Both the position numbers and the translations under genes were made by a program. From Flavobacterium subsaxonicum WB 4.1-42 = DSM 21790 (GTDB lineage Bacteria; Bacteroidota; Bacteroidia; Flavobacteriales; Flavobacteriaceae): a stretch of 64,000 bases of DNA. The notes beneath the pieces were generated by a model. The model searched no databases. It had not been told where the DNA came from and saw only the letters and a program-made list of their open reading frames with translations. Shown one piece after another: positions 55,260-64,000 of this stretch. The stretch is from the NCBI RefSeq assembly GCF_000422725.1, contig NZ_KE383909.1:351230-415229 (forward strand), given 5' to 3'. Positions within the stretch are counted from its first letter, which is position 1; every line of letters starts with the position of its first letter.

Positions 55260-58200
55260 ATGTTTTGGTATGTTGTAACAGGAGGGGCGCTTGTAATTGC
55301 TATCGCGAAAGGGATTGCTAGGGAAAAAACTGCGCGGCGGGAGGCATCAAAGAAGAAGGCTGAGAAAGAGCGGCTTTTGTTACATGAACAGGAGCTTTTA
55401 AAGGATGCATTGCGTAAGTTAATTGATGCCATATATGCCTTTAATAAAAATCACACCGAAATAACGAAGCGCTATATCTCAGGGTATGATGCCTATCAAT
55501 TCATATCCACCTACCGCCAGTTGTATGATACTATCCGTTTCAAAGCATATAAAGTGCTTCCAGATTTTCGAAGTGAGCAGCAGCTGTTGGAACGTTTCGA
55601 GGCGGACTATGTCGCCTTCCCTACACATATTGACAGGCTGAATGAGGAATTCGTGAGGAGGGAACTTGAGGCTTGTTCGGATTTGTTGGATAATGTTGAA
55701 GGCAAATCGCTTGATGAGCAGCAGCGCGAGGCAGTTATCATCAACCAGGACAATAGTTTGGTCATCGCCGGTGCCGGGTCGGGAAAGACTACAACCATTG
55801 CTGGGAAAGTGCTTTACCTCACTAAAAGGTTAGGCGTGGATCCAAAGGAAATATTGCTCATCTCATACACCCGTAAGAGTGCCGATGAGATGTCGGAGCG
55901 GATACGTAAAGACATGAAAATTGAATTGGACGTAAAGACATTCCATAAACTTGGTCTTGACATAATTGCAGATTGCGAGGGAGAAAAACCATCCATTTTC
56001 AGCCTTTCACAAAAGGAGACACAGGAACTCATCGCATCGTTTATCACCAATGCGAAGTCAGATACCGACTATTTCCAGAAACTCCTCGACTTCTTTGCTT
56101 ATTTTTTAAAACCCTACAAAGACCTGCACAGTTTTGCTTCTGACTCGGAACACAATAATTACCTGAAGGAACAGAAATTGGAGGGCTACAAAGTTGTAGA
56201 GAAAATAAATTCACAAGGGGAGACCCTGCGCTATAGGGAGCGGCTCAAAAGCCAGGAAGAAGTGCTCATTGCAAACTTCCTTTTCCGCAATAATATCCGT
56301 TACGAGTACGAAGAAAAGTACCAGTACAAGACGGCAAGTAAAAAATTTGGTCAGTATAAGCCGGACTTTTACCTTCCCGACTTTAACGTCTATATAGAGC
56401 ACTTTGGGCTGGACGAGCATGGCAATGTCCCCGGATGGTTCAGAAGTAGCAGTGATAAAACGGCACAAGCCCGCTATACCGAAGGCATCGAATGGAAAAG
56501 AAATGAGCACCAGTTCAACGGGACGATACTGGTAGAGTCTTATTCTTGGGAACAACGCAAAGGAATATTGTTGAGCAACTTGCAAGCCAAGCTCGAAGAA
56601 CAAGGTGTGATATTCGACCCGATGTCCGATACCCAGCTATGGGAGTATATCCAGGAGCAGACCCCTGAAGATATTGATGTTTTTACACAGTTGCTAGCGA
56701 CTTTCCTGACTTTATTTAAATCTAATAATGAATCGCTAAATAAGCTTGCGGATAAGGCCAGCGGCGAGGGGAATCAAAGGGCCGGAAAGTTCCTGGAGCT
56801 TTTCGAGCCTATTTTAGCATCCTACCAAAATTATCTCATGCAGGATGGCGCGATTGATTTCAGTGATATGATTAATAGTGCGGCCAGCCTGGTAGGCAAC
56901 TATCGCTATGCATCGCCCTACCGCTATATTATTATTGATGAGTTCCAGGACATTTCCCAATCACGTTTTCAGCTTATTAAAGCATTAATGGGCCAGCACC
57001 CAGTTACTAAACTTTTTTGTGTGGGGGATGACTGGCAATCGATATACCGTTTTGCAGGCAGCGATATCGGCCTATTTACAGGTTTTACCAAACATTTTTC
57101 AGATTCTGGGATTAGAGATTTTTTCAGGATAACGCAGGTGGGTTATATTGAAAATACCTATAGGTTTAATAATAAGTTGATCGAGTTGTCGGGTAATTTT
57201 ATATTGAAGAATCCCAACCAGATTGTAAAATCCCTGAAAAGTAACAAGCATTCAACGGAGCCTGCCGCCACGATCCACCGTTATGGGGGAGAGCGCAATG
57301 GTAGGGAGGCCTCATCAATGCTGGAGGCGGCAATGGAAACTATAGGCCAAAAAGCGGGCGGTGCAGAATCATCGGTGCTGTTTCTGGGCAGGTACGGGCA
57401 CGATGTAAAAATCGCCGAGCAGTCATCTTATATCTCTAAAGTTTATGACCACAAAAGCAATAGTTACCAGTATAGGTTTAAAGGGCAGGGCAATCTGAAA
57501 ATTGATTTTCTTACGGTCCATTCCTCCAAAGGCCTACAGGCAGATTATGTCATTATCCTCAATGGAAATGCGGGGACCTATGGCTTTCCTTCAGAGGTCG
57601 CTGACGATCCGTTGTTAAATTTTCTTCTTTCCAAGGCTGACCAATACCCTAATGGCGAAGAGCGTCGTTTATTTTATGTAGCCCTTACCAGGACAAAAGA
57701 ACACGTTCACATCCTTTCAAGCGCTGAATTTCCATCTAAGTTTGTGGATGAGATAGAGGAAAACGAGTCGGTAACCACATTAAAATGTGAATGGTGCGAT
57801 AATGGTAAGCTAATCGAAAGAAAGGGGCCGTTTGGTTATTTCTTCGCTTGTAATAATAGCCATTACTGCAATTTTACTAAGAAAGTGGAAGCTAAAGATT
57901 TCTTTGACAAGGCGCATGACTTATTCAATGAGAAGCAGTATGAAATGGCCGTTGCGTATTACGAGAAAACCATCGAGGTAGAACCGACTTATTTCCAGGT
58001 GCATTACCTGCTTGGAAAATCCCTTTTTTTCTTAAAAGACAAAGCGCGTGCCGCTGAACATTTCAGCAGAGCCATAGAAAATGGTGGGGACTTTAGCGAT
58101 GCCCATCTTTGGCGCGGCGCATCACTATTGCATTGCAAAAAGTTGACTGAGGGAATAGAGGATTTACTTGTAGCCCAGCAAAATATCGAAACCAGGCATT

Positions 58201-58646
58201 CTGTGCACTACCTTTTAGCGTGGGCATATTTTCAGACCGGCAGCTATATTAGAGCACATGAACATATTGGTATACATCTGGGATTCGACCCGGATAATTT
58301 AAGGGCAAGCGCACTAGAGCAGAAAATAGAATCCGCTTTAAAAAACCAACTTACTGCTTCAGAGCTATGGGTAGGGGAGTCTGATATCACTACAATGATG
58401 ATATACTTGAAACTCGCAATGAACTACAGTATCAATATAAAATTTAACTACCATAAATCAATACAGTTTGAGGGCGGTGTACAGAGCCTGCGAACCGTTA
58501 AGCCCACTTTCTTTAAAACGGTAGGTAATTCGTTGTGTATTGTAGGGTATTGCTACATGCGTAACGAGGATCGAACTTTTAATGTCGACCGTATCGGCGG
58601 GCTTGTAATAAACCCTGGAACAATTGAATTTTGGTCACAAAATTAA
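55260..58646 (+). CDS. UvrD/HelD-type helicase with nuclease insert, zinc ribbon, TPR and WYL-like tail
   Basis: An 1128-residue superfamily 1 helicase. An N-terminal membrane-anchor-like segment (about 4-19) precedes a coiled coil. Helicase motifs follow: Walker A AGAGSGKT (about 171-178), SYTRKSADEM, IIIDEFQDIS (about 557-566), GDDWQSIYRFAGSD, VHSSKGLQADYV and FYVALTRTKE. Between motifs is an insert with FGQYKPDFYLPDFNVYIEHF, like the PD-(D/E)XK part of DNA helicase IV relatives. After the helicase come a four-Cys zinc ribbon (about 842-870), TPR repeats (about 880-1020) and a WYL-like end (VGYCYMRNEDRTFNVDRIGG). The tail combination is unusual and suggests regulation by ligand or protein binding. 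Confidence 0.9.
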   Translation: MFWYVVTGGALVIAIAKGIAREKTARREASKKKAEKERLLLHEQELLKDALRKLIDAIYAFNKNHTEITKRYISGYDAYQFISTYRQLYDTIRFKAYKVLPDFRSEQQLLERFEADYVAFPTHIDRLNEEFVRRELEACSDLLDNVEGKSLDEQQREAVIINQDNSLVIAGAGSGKTTTIAGKVLYLTKRLGVDPKEILLISYTRKSADEMSERIRKDMKIELDVKTFHKLGLDIIADCEGEKPSIFSLSQKETQELIASFITNAKSDTDYFQKLLDFFAYFLKPYKDLHSFASDSEHNNYLKEQKLEGYKVVEKINSQGETLRYRERLKSQEEVLIANFLFRNNIRYEYEEKYQYKTASKKFGQYKPDFYLPDFNVYIEHFGLDEHGNVPGWFRSSSDKTAQARYTEGIEWKRNEHQFNGTILVESYSWEQRKGILLSNLQAKLEEQGVIFDPMSDTQLWEYIQEQTPEDIDVFTQLLATFLTLFKSNNESLNKLADKASGEGNQRAGKFLELFEPILASYQNYLMQDGAIDFSDMINSAASLVGNYRYASPYRYIIIDEFQDISQSRFQLIKALMGQHPVTKLFCVGDDWQSIYRFAGSDIGLFTGFTKHFSDSGIRDFFRITQVGYIENTYRFNNKLIELSGNFILKNPNQIVKSLKSNKHSTEPAATIHRYGGERNGREASSMLEAAMETIGQKAGGAESSVLFLGRYGHDVKIAEQSSYISKVYDHKSNSYQYRFKGQGNLKIDFLTVHSSKGLQADYVIILNGNAGTYGFPSEVADDPLLNFLLSKADQYPNGEERRLFYVALTRTKEHVHILSSAEFPSKFVDEIEENESVTTLKCEWCDNGKLIERKGPFGYFFACNNSHYCNFTKKVEAKDFFDKAHDLFNEKQYEMAVAYYEKTIEVEPTYFQVHYLLGKSLFFLKDKARAAEHFSRAIENGGDFSDAHLWRGASLLHCKKLTEGIEDLLVAQQNIETRHSVHYLLAWAYFQTGSYIRAHEHIGIHLGFDPDNLRASALEQKIESALKNQLTASELWVGESDITTMMIYLKLAMNYSINIKFNYHKSIQFEGGVQSLRTVKPTFFKTVGNSLCIVGYCYMRNEDRTFNVDRIGGLVINPGTIEFWSQN

Positions 58647-58858
58647 GTGTGGCGTACCAGTATTTTGCAATCGTCACGGGGGCGAATTATTTATGAATGA
58701 TTAGCTAATTGCATTGGTTCGTCGTGAATTTTCACAGCTTAAGCGGTCTGCGATTGGACTTACTTGTAAATTTCTTTGCAGTTTAGCTTACTTTTTTGAT
58801 TTTAACCAAGTTGCTACATATATATATGTGTGTGAACACTCTTTCCCGTTATGCTTTA

Positions 58859-59826
58859 CTAAAGTGATCGTATAAGTTCTTTAAAAGATTTCAGATCTTC
58901 CGGTGTCCCTGAAAAGACGTGGCATTTATATTTTTTATCCAACCCAAGCTCCACAATTTCTGCTTTGCGGCGTTTGTCAGTAAAAAGAATATCTGAGGGT
59001 GGAAGGCCGACCGCTAGCCGAATAAAATCAATGTGATCGCTTTCCTGCTCTTTCTTTTGTTGTATCGCGTTAAGGCCTATTAGTGATTTTTTGATGTCCA
59101 ACTGAGGAAAATCCATAAATCCCCTTTTTTCAATATGTTTCATCAGACGCTCTATCTCGCGCGGTGTAATTTTATGTACCTCAAAAAGCCTGTATATTAT
59201 AGAATCGATCCAGTTGGGTACCTGTTTGTCTCCAAATTGGTCTGCCCTGACAAAAATTCTCTTGCCTTTGTACGCCCAGAGAAGGCGCTGGTTAAATTCG
59301 CGTTCCGCTCTTTTTTTCATCAATTCGTAAGCATTCCTGTCAAATTCCAGCGTACTTTTAAAACCCCGACTTGCATTCCTTATAATGTTGATGTCCTCCA
59401 GGCTCTCTGTGAATGTGGCCTTAACATCCTGCTTAAACACCTTGGTTTTATCATAATTCTCTGGATTTGTAAAGGTTATTTCACTGTCCTTGTTACAATA
59501 TGTATTTATTGTCACATTATTTTTACGCAGTAGTGAAATAATTAGCTGTGTGGTAATAATTAATTCTTGCCTAAAAATGTAACCCCCTGACAGCTTTTCA
59601 AAATTTCGTATAGTATTAACTCCTGAAGCATAGTCTTTGGGTGCTGTCTCGAGAAAATGTTCATATGGGATGGGGCAAAGCAAAGGAATTTTTGCTGTGC
59701 GACCCCCTCAAAAAGCAATTCTTTAATTTCCTGCCAGAGTAGGTCATCCTCGTTATCAAACATATTGCTGGTACAATATTGGTCGAGGTAAATAATGTGC
59801 CTGCTGTTCCCTTTTAATTTTGTCAT
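58859..59826 (-). pseudogene. PIN-like nuclease gene broken by a frameshift
   Basis: Two overlapping minus-strand frames together make one protein of about 320 residues. The first (59826 to about 59690) begins MTKLKGNSRHIIYLDQYC, with the acidic IYLDQ typical of PIN-like nucleases. The second (about 59690 to 58859) continues IPLLCPIPYEHFLETAPKD and ends with DILFTDKRRKAEIVELGL, the C-terminal acidic PIN motif. Adding one A in the A5 run (T5 on the plus strand, 59689-59693) joins them smoothly. The gene is inactivated, phase-variable through the homopolymer, or affected by a sequencing error. A TAATTTTG promoter box lies at 59898-59891. Confidence 0.6.
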
Positions 59827-60353
59827 ATAATTTATACTCAGATGTATTATGCAAATGGTCTAGGATAGCTCTTTTTTCAGTATCGTCGGACAAAATTACT
59901 AAGCAGCCGAAAAAAGTTTATATTAATAAAGCCTCATTATACTTTTTAAAAAGAGTTTTATTCGCAATGGATCGACCTATGTTTCAAATATAATAATTAA
60001 GGGGCAAATAATGTACATTATCACTGATAAGAATGAATGTTAAATGAAGGCTCATTTAACGGGGACAAGATTATGGAGCGTCAATGTATTTATAGAAAAT
60101 TGCAAGTGGCAATGACGATTTCGAAACTAATCTTCTACTTTAGTTTCTGGCTTTATTAATCAAAAATTAAACAATTTGTGCAATAAAAGCGTAAGATATA
60201 CGATGATGGCGGATAATACTATGTGCCCGGTGGGGAGTTTGAAGAACTGAATTGTCATCTAATTATATTGAAAAGATGTTCATCTCTATTTAAGACTTTT
60301 CATTAAACTAGTGAATTAAAACAATAGTGCTATCTGTGGATGGTATCTTTTGC
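59827..60353. other. AT-rich intergenic region without genes
   Basis: These 527 bp show no coding pattern on either strand. Apart from a minus-strand TAATTTTG box (59898-59891), which would serve the PIN-like gene with a leader of about 60 nt, I see no repeat, hairpin or RNA-like structure. Confidence 0.5.
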
Positions 60354-60719
60354 TTATTTAGATAATGAGTTGATATACTGCGCATTACCCTTTTTAATAC
60401 CCGTGCCTTCTGACGCTGCCCTGCTTGTAAAACCGGGGTTATTTGAGATATGTATCCTGAATGATAGTGTAATGGCCTCGCTGCCTTCCTCTCTAATATC
60501 ATAAATGGCCTCAGGATAACCTTTCCCCTTTGCCATATCTACAGGATATTTCGCAAAAAATTTTGCAAGGCTGTCTTCTGTAACCCGTACCCTGAAGTTC
60601 TTTACTGCAAGTGCCCGTACATTATCCACCCACTTTTTTAGTATAAGGTGCGGCAAATGACATTTGCAGTCTACCGTGTTTGCCCACAGTTCTAAATCAT
60701 TTGTATTTATAAATCTCAC
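60354..60719 (-). CDS. Short hypothetical protein, possible gene remnant
   Basis: A 121-residue protein starting MRFINTNDLELWANTVDCKC. The opening recalls the N-terminus of much larger ATPase-like proteins of Bacteroidota, so this may be the remnant of such a gene joined to unrelated sequence; the C-terminal half is not recognised. The start overlaps the stop of the next upstream frame by 4 bp. Confidence 0.45.
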   Translation of the reverse strand: MRFINTNDLELWANTVDCKCHLPHLILKKWVDNVRALAVKNFRVRVTEDSLAKFFAKYPVDMAKGKGYPEAIYDIREEGSEAITLSFRIHISNNPGFTSRAASEGTGIKKGNAQYINSLSK

Positions 60720-60910
60720 GGTGCTATAATAAGTATGGAGTAATAAAAGTACGATTTTTTCATAAGATAGTCTTGTTCCTTTTTAATCACAAACCATTTT
60801 GGGGACAGATACAGTTCTTCTTGCGTCACTACTACATTTTTGCCGATTTCCAGGGCATCGGCCGGGCTTTCCACGCCAATCTTTTCTTTTGAAAAGGATT
60901 TCAATTGCAA
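60716..60910 (-). pseudogene. Short frame, probably a decayed gene fragment
   Basis: A 64-codon frame that lacks an ATG (TTG at 60910) and includes KIGVESPADALEIGKNVVVT and LYLSPKWFVIKKEQDYL, which look protein-like. A different frame immediately upstream, around 60911-60985, reads LPTQHYYVSLREGINASGIA, also protein-like, so the two may be pieces of one frameshifted gene. No family is recognised and the stretch could be chance. Confidence 0.3.
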
Positions 60911-61243
60911 TCCCTGATGCGTTAATGCCTTCCCTTAACGACACGTAATAGTGTTGAGTAGGAAGTCTTGCGATTAATTTTTTTCAAGGCGAAACGATCA
61001 AAAAGGCAGCTAAGTTATGGCAAGGGCACCCTCGGTTGAATCCAAAAGACTACGGCATAAACGGCTGCCTCCCCAAAGGGTCCCCTCCAATTATTCCGTT
61101 TCCTTTTGGCTTCCGGCTGCCCCCGCCGTTTTAGCTGGCTTTCTTTTTTTTCGTTTTTTCTTTTGAAAAACTTTTGTGTTTTTTAAGGGTTCAGACGGGT
61201 TAAGGAAAAATTTAAAGGATAATAACATTTAAATTTTTTAGTC
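60911..61243. other. Leader region of the ssb-PRTRC operon
   Basis: Beyond the possible gene fragment at its left end this region is non-coding. It has two CGGCTGCC copies (near 61069 and 61125), a C-rich block and a long pyrimidine tract on the plus strand (about 61137-61170), giving a marked strand asymmetry. Such a region upstream of ssb and PRTRC genes might hold a replication or regulatory element, but no consensus origin or operator is evident. The ATG of ssb follows an AT-rich TTTAAATTTTTT stretch. Confidence 0.35.
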
Positions 61244-61654
61244 ATGGAAATCACAGGACGTGTAACAGAAGACGCCGCAGTTAATGTACTTAACTCAGGC
61301 AGTGAGGTGGTCAATTTCAGTATTGCCATAAACGACAGCTACAAGCCAAAAGGCAGCAGCGAAGTAAAACAGCTAACAACCTACATCAAATGTGCCTACT
61401 GGCTCAATACCAACACAGCGAAAGTGCTGCGTAAAGGGGCAGTGGTTCAGGTATCGGGGCGTATCGGGGTCAATGTGTACAATAATGCACAAGGGGAGGC
61501 TAAAGGCATCCTCACATTTCATACCAACAACCTTAACGTAATTGCATACGCCAAAAACGGTGAACAGGACAAACAGGCGCAACAGGCACAAAGCCCTGAG
61601 AGAGGACAGCAGGCGGAAAGTAATAGTGAGGAACACGACGACCTTCCATTTTAA
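61244..61654 (+). CDS. ssb: Single-stranded DNA-binding protein
   Basis: A 136-residue SSB with an OB-fold (about residues 1-105: MEITGRVTEDAAVNVLNSGS, VVNFSIAINDSYKPKG, YIKCAYWLNTNTAKVLRKGA) and a Gln-rich linker ending in an acidic EEHDDLPF tip, the usual site for binding repair and replication proteins. It covers single strands during element transfer. It is the first gene of a group leading to the PRTRC genes; the DUF932 gene follows after 25 bp. Confidence 0.93.
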   Translation: MEITGRVTEDAAVNVLNSGSEVVNFSIAINDSYKPKGSSEVKQLTTYIKCAYWLNTNTAKVLRKGAVVQVSGRIGVNVYNNAQGEAKGILTFHTNNLNVIAYAKNGEQDKQAQQAQSPERGQQAESNSEEHDDLPF

Positions 61655-61679
61655 TTACCAATCATAAATTATAGAAATC

Positions 61680-62720
61680 ATGGCACACGATATCAATTAT
61701 AACGAGCAGACAGGCCTGCACAGTTTTTTCAGCGTAAAGGAAAAACCGTGGCACAATTTAGGGCAAATAATACAGGAATACCCTACAAGCAACGAGGCGA
61801 TTAAATTTGCGGGGCTTGACTTTACCGTCGATAAACGCCCGAATGTACACCACCTGCCAAGCGGGTTGAGCATTACTTCAAAAAGCAGCTTCTACACCTA
61901 CCGAACCGATAATGAAGCCATATTGGGCGATAAGGTGGGCAGCGATTACCACATAGTGCAGAACAGGGATGCCTTTTCTTTTTTTGATAGCATCGTAGGG
62001 GGTGGCGATGGCATCCTATACGAAACCGCAGGGGCATTGGGTAAAGGGGAGCGCATATTCATTACCGCCAAGCTGCCCGACTACATCCGTGTGGGCAACG
62101 ATGATGTGATTGAGAAATACCTGTTCCTGACCACCGCACACGATGGTACAGGGAGCATAACCGCTGCATTCACACCCATCCGTATTGTCTGCACCAACAC
62201 CCTTAATGCCGCCCTGAACAACAAGACCAATACCGTGCGCATACGCCATACCGCGAACGCCAAAGAACGGTTGGAACTGGCACATAAGGTAATGGGGATA
62301 TCCGACACGCTGTCGGTGCAGATGGAAGCCATCTTTAACGGGTGGGCTAAAACACGGATTTCCGACAACGAGGTTAAAAGGCTCATTGAACTTGCCCTTG
62401 CACCCAACGATACTGCATTAAAAAACCTGCAACAGGGTAACGAAGGGGAACTTTCCACCTGCTTTACCAATATGGTGGATAGTGCCTTTGAATATGCGAT
62501 GGCTGACCCCACCCAACAGATGGAAACCACAAAAGGGACGGTGTTCGGGGCGTACAACAGCGTAACAGGCTACTTTCAAAATGTGCGCAGCTACAAAGAT
62601 GATGAGGCAAAACTGGCGTCTTTGCTATTGGGTGGCACAGGGCAACAGCGTGCGCAAACCGCCTTTAACCTTTGCAACGGCTTTACAAAAAGTAGGGCGG
62701 ATATACTGTGGCACAATTAA
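61680..62720 (+). CDS. DUF932 protein (phage/plasmid-like protein)
   Basis: A 346-residue protein of the DUF932 family: an N-terminal FFSVKEKPWHNLGQIIQEYP, a central YHIVQNRDAFSFFDSIVGGG and VCTNTLNAALNNKTNTVRIR are its characteristic blocks. The function is unknown, though members are encoded by phages, plasmids and ICEs next to ssb and PRTRC genes, as here, suggesting a role in replication or establishment of the element. Confidence 0.92.
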   Translation: MAHDINYNEQTGLHSFFSVKEKPWHNLGQIIQEYPTSNEAIKFAGLDFTVDKRPNVHHLPSGLSITSKSSFYTYRTDNEAILGDKVGSDYHIVQNRDAFSFFDSIVGGGDGILYETAGALGKGERIFITAKLPDYIRVGNDDVIEKYLFLTTAHDGTGSITAAFTPIRIVCTNTLNAALNNKTNTVRIRHTANAKERLELAHKVMGISDTLSVQMEAIFNGWAKTRISDNEVKRLIELALAPNDTALKNLQQGNEGELSTCFTNMVDSAFEYAMADPTQQMETTKGTVFGAYNSVTGYFQNVRSYKDDEAKLASLLLGGTGQQRAQTAFNLCNGFTKSRADILWHN

Positions 62721-62766
62721 ACAACAGGGACGGGTACGACCTATCCGTCCCATAATACTACACGTT

Positions 62767-63144
62767 ATGGCAGCTTTAGAATATACAAGCCTTATTGGCA
62801 AAGCAAGGATACTGCACAGGTGGTTCCCCGAGGAGATACCCGCCCTCTTAGAGACGATGGACGGCATGCTAACCGCAATACAGCAGGAAGTCCCGCAGCG
62901 ACTGAAAGGTTGGGAATTTACTATAAGGAACGATGCCTTGCAGGAAGCCTTGCTTAAGGAGGCGCAGCAGGTAATCAGGGAGCACGGCGCGGCAATGTAT
63001 AGGAATGACAAGCTCTTTGCCGAGCAGCTTTTCACAGGGCTGAAAAGGGTCTATACAGGGTACTGCCTTATAACCTATGCCCCCACAAGGAAACTTCACA
63101 ACCGAAAATTTGCACTCGCCGTAGAATTGCTCTTTGGCATCTAA
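62767..63144 (+). CDS. PRTRC-region hypothetical protein
   Basis: A 125-residue helical protein starting at ATG 62767 (MAALEYTSLIGKARILHRWF); the frame is open further upstream but overlaps DUF932, so the ATG is chosen. It has RKLHNRKFALAVELLFGI at its end. The family is not recognised. It lies between the DUF932 and PRTRC genes and is probably co-transcribed with them. Confidence 0.68.
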   Translation: MAALEYTSLIGKARILHRWFPEEIPALLETMDGMLTAIQQEVPQRLKGWEFTIRNDALQEALLKEAQQVIREHGAAMYRNDKLFAEQLFTGLKRVYTGYCLITYAPTRKLHNRKFALAVELLFGI

Positions 63145-63156
63145 AAACCTGAAACC

Positions 63157-63393
63157 ATGGAAACGTTAAGCATTAAAATACCACCCCCTTTTTGGGGTTA
63201 CCTGTTCCTCTTTTTAGGTATAGCTATTCAATATTGCATCGGCAAAAGAAAGTTTGACCGCAGGGGTATCGGTGGGCTGCCTCAATTTAGCAGCTACGGC
63301 AAGGCAGTGATTATAACTTTTTTGGAATGGCTTTTTAAAGGGATAGGGTTCGCCCTTATAGGCTTAGGGCTGTTCCTGCTCATCAATTTGTAA
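63157..63393 (+). CDS. Small two-pass membrane protein of the PRTRC region
   Basis: A 78-residue protein with two hydrophobic segments (about residues 12-26 and 53-77) separated by a basic loop (GKRKFDRRG). It lies 12 bp after the preceding gene and 17 bp before the PRTRC E gene. No family is recognised. Confidence 0.65.
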   Translation: METLSIKIPPPFWGYLFLFLGIAIQYCIGKRKFDRRGIGGLPQFSSYGKAVIITFLEWLFKGIGFALIGLGLFLLINL

Positions 63394-63410
63394 TACTAAA
63401 ACTAACGATT

Positions 63411-63938
63411 ATGGAAACGATTTTTTTTAAACAACTGACCGCTATAAACCCCGCCCCCGATGTGGAGTGGGTACTGGTGGTAAAACAGGCAGCATCGGGA
63501 AATATTGTGGTTTCCCTGCTGTATAAAGATGGGGCATGCGGGGATAAGGCTGCCAAAGTGATACCGCCACTGGTATTTAGTGCATCCCCTGAAAAAATAG
63601 ACGACTGCTTCTTTACAGACATTACCACCGCAATGGGAACCACTGTAGCTATAATAAATAGCATGGGGCAGTACCAAAAACAGCAGGAGAAAGCCAAACA
63701 GGGGGGGCAGGGCGAGAAAAGCAAAAGCAGTAACGCCGACAAACCCAAAGCGGAGGTGGTTGATAAATATGCAGCGGCCATGCTGAAAGCTGATGAACTG
63801 GAAGCACAGGGTAAATTCAGGGACGCATGGATGAAAGTGCCCTCCGCACAGGAATTCCCTGAGCATGCAGAAACCATACGCGCCCGTAAGGCAGCACTAT
63901 CCGCGCAATTCGATAACGGCCTTTTCAGTACCATTTAA
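63411..63938 (+). CDS. PRTRC system protein E
   Basis: A 175-residue protein with the PRTRC-E pattern: METIFFKQLTAINPAPDVEW at the start, IPPLVFSASPEKIDDCFFTD and ITTAMGTTVAIINSMGQYQK in the middle, then a Lys/Gln-rich linker and a C-terminal helical part. PRTRC proteins are a set of genes found together on integrated elements and plasmids, with ParB-, ThiF- and E2-like members; their joint role is unknown, presumably in element maintenance. The next gene is PRTRC C. Confidence 0.85.
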   Translation: METIFFKQLTAINPAPDVEWVLVVKQAASGNIVVSLLYKDGACGDKAAKVIPPLVFSASPEKIDDCFFTDITTAMGTTVAIINSMGQYQKQQEKAKQGGQGEKSKSSNADKPKAEVVDKYAAAMLKADELEAQGKFRDAWMKVPSAQEFPEHAETIRARKAALSAQFDNGLFSTI

Positions 63939-63949
63939 AACCGTAAGCC

Positions 63950-64000
63950 ATGTTAGTAGCCACACAACTCCAAAGGGTGTTTTCCTTTAAGGAAAAAGAG
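63950..64000 (+). CDS. PRTRC system protein C, partial (cut by the right edge)
   Basis: The first 17 codons of a gene starting at ATG 63950, reading MLVATQLQRVFSFKEKE, match the usual opening of PRTRC system protein C. It follows the PRTRC E gene after 11 bp, the normal order. The rest lies outside the window. Confidence 0.7.
   Translation, partial: MLVATQLQRVFSFKEKE

Noticed and set aside
1..64000. tRNA, rRNA or integrase genes marking an ICE end
   Set aside because: No cloverleaf, rRNA or tyrosine/serine recombinase motif was found on either strand; the ends are probably outside the window.

Overview
The window looks like the interior of a large integrative and conjugative element (ICE) of a Bacteroidota bacterium, probably of the Flavobacteriia or a close class. 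The evidence is a Bacteroides-type Tra module (TraG, DUF4133/TraF and DUF4134/TraE relatives), a MobA/MobB/MobC-like mobilisation module, a PRTRC cluster, a SusC/SusD pair, TPR-HTH regulators, and promoters with the Bacteroidota TAnnTTTG box. No integrase, tRNA, rRNA or element end was seen, so both ends of the element lie outside the window.

Layout. (1) 1-8.1 kb, minus strand: conjugation genes, with the TraG ATPase cut by the left edge, interrupted by an 1849-residue DNA-methylase/SNF2-helicase protein that resembles anti-restriction proteins. (2) 8.1-13.7 kb: ICE accessory and regulatory genes (conserved ICE protein, AraC regulator, lipoprotein, TPR-HTH sensor-regulator, histone H1-like peptide). 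(3) 13.7-26.4 kb: a strikingly AT-rich defence island. Six tightly coupled plus-strand genes begin with sspB (DUF4007), sspC (ATPase) and sspD (PAPS-reductase-like), the DNA phosphorothioation genes of the Ssp type. They continue into a two-headed GHKL ATPase/histidine kinase, a receiver-domain protein and an unknown His-rich protein. Facing them on the minus strand are a small XRE regulator, a PD-(D/E)XK nuclease and the cysteine desulfurase sspA. A 32-bp perfect palindrome precedes the regulator and a probable structured RNA lies beyond it. No SspE or SspFGH is present, so the GHKL-receiver module and/or the regulator-nuclease pair are candidate new restriction partners for phosphorothioated DNA. 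This is the most interesting part of the window.

(4) 26.7-35.7 kb: a SusC/SusD outer-membrane uptake pair with an S9 peptidase, facing a MauE/DoxX-type redox membrane protein and a small secreted Cys-containing DUF6520-like protein. (5) 35.8-41.5 kb: candidate oriT hairpins, relaxosome protein, relaxase, coupling protein, and a DUF1016 nuclease. (6) 41.6-43.2 kb: exonuclease VII (xseA, xseB). (7) 44.2-51.8 kb: an SOS-like mutagenesis and repair cassette with a LexA-like self-cleaving repressor, Y-family polymerase, DnaE-type polymerase, a DEDD exonuclease fused to a GIY-YIG domain, AlkB and a DUF1810 protein, governed by twin operators. (8) 51.8-60.9 kb: accessory genes, including two further nuclease-like proteins, a UvrD-type helicase with zinc ribbon, TPR and WYL-like tail, and a frameshifted PIN-like gene. 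(9) 61.2-64 kb: ssb, DUF932 and PRTRC genes, running off the right edge.

Taken together, the element carries its own transfer machinery, a way of evading host restriction, a modification-based anti-phage island, an inducible DNA-repair block and a nutrient or peptide uptake cargo. Family names come from reading motifs by eye; no database search was run.
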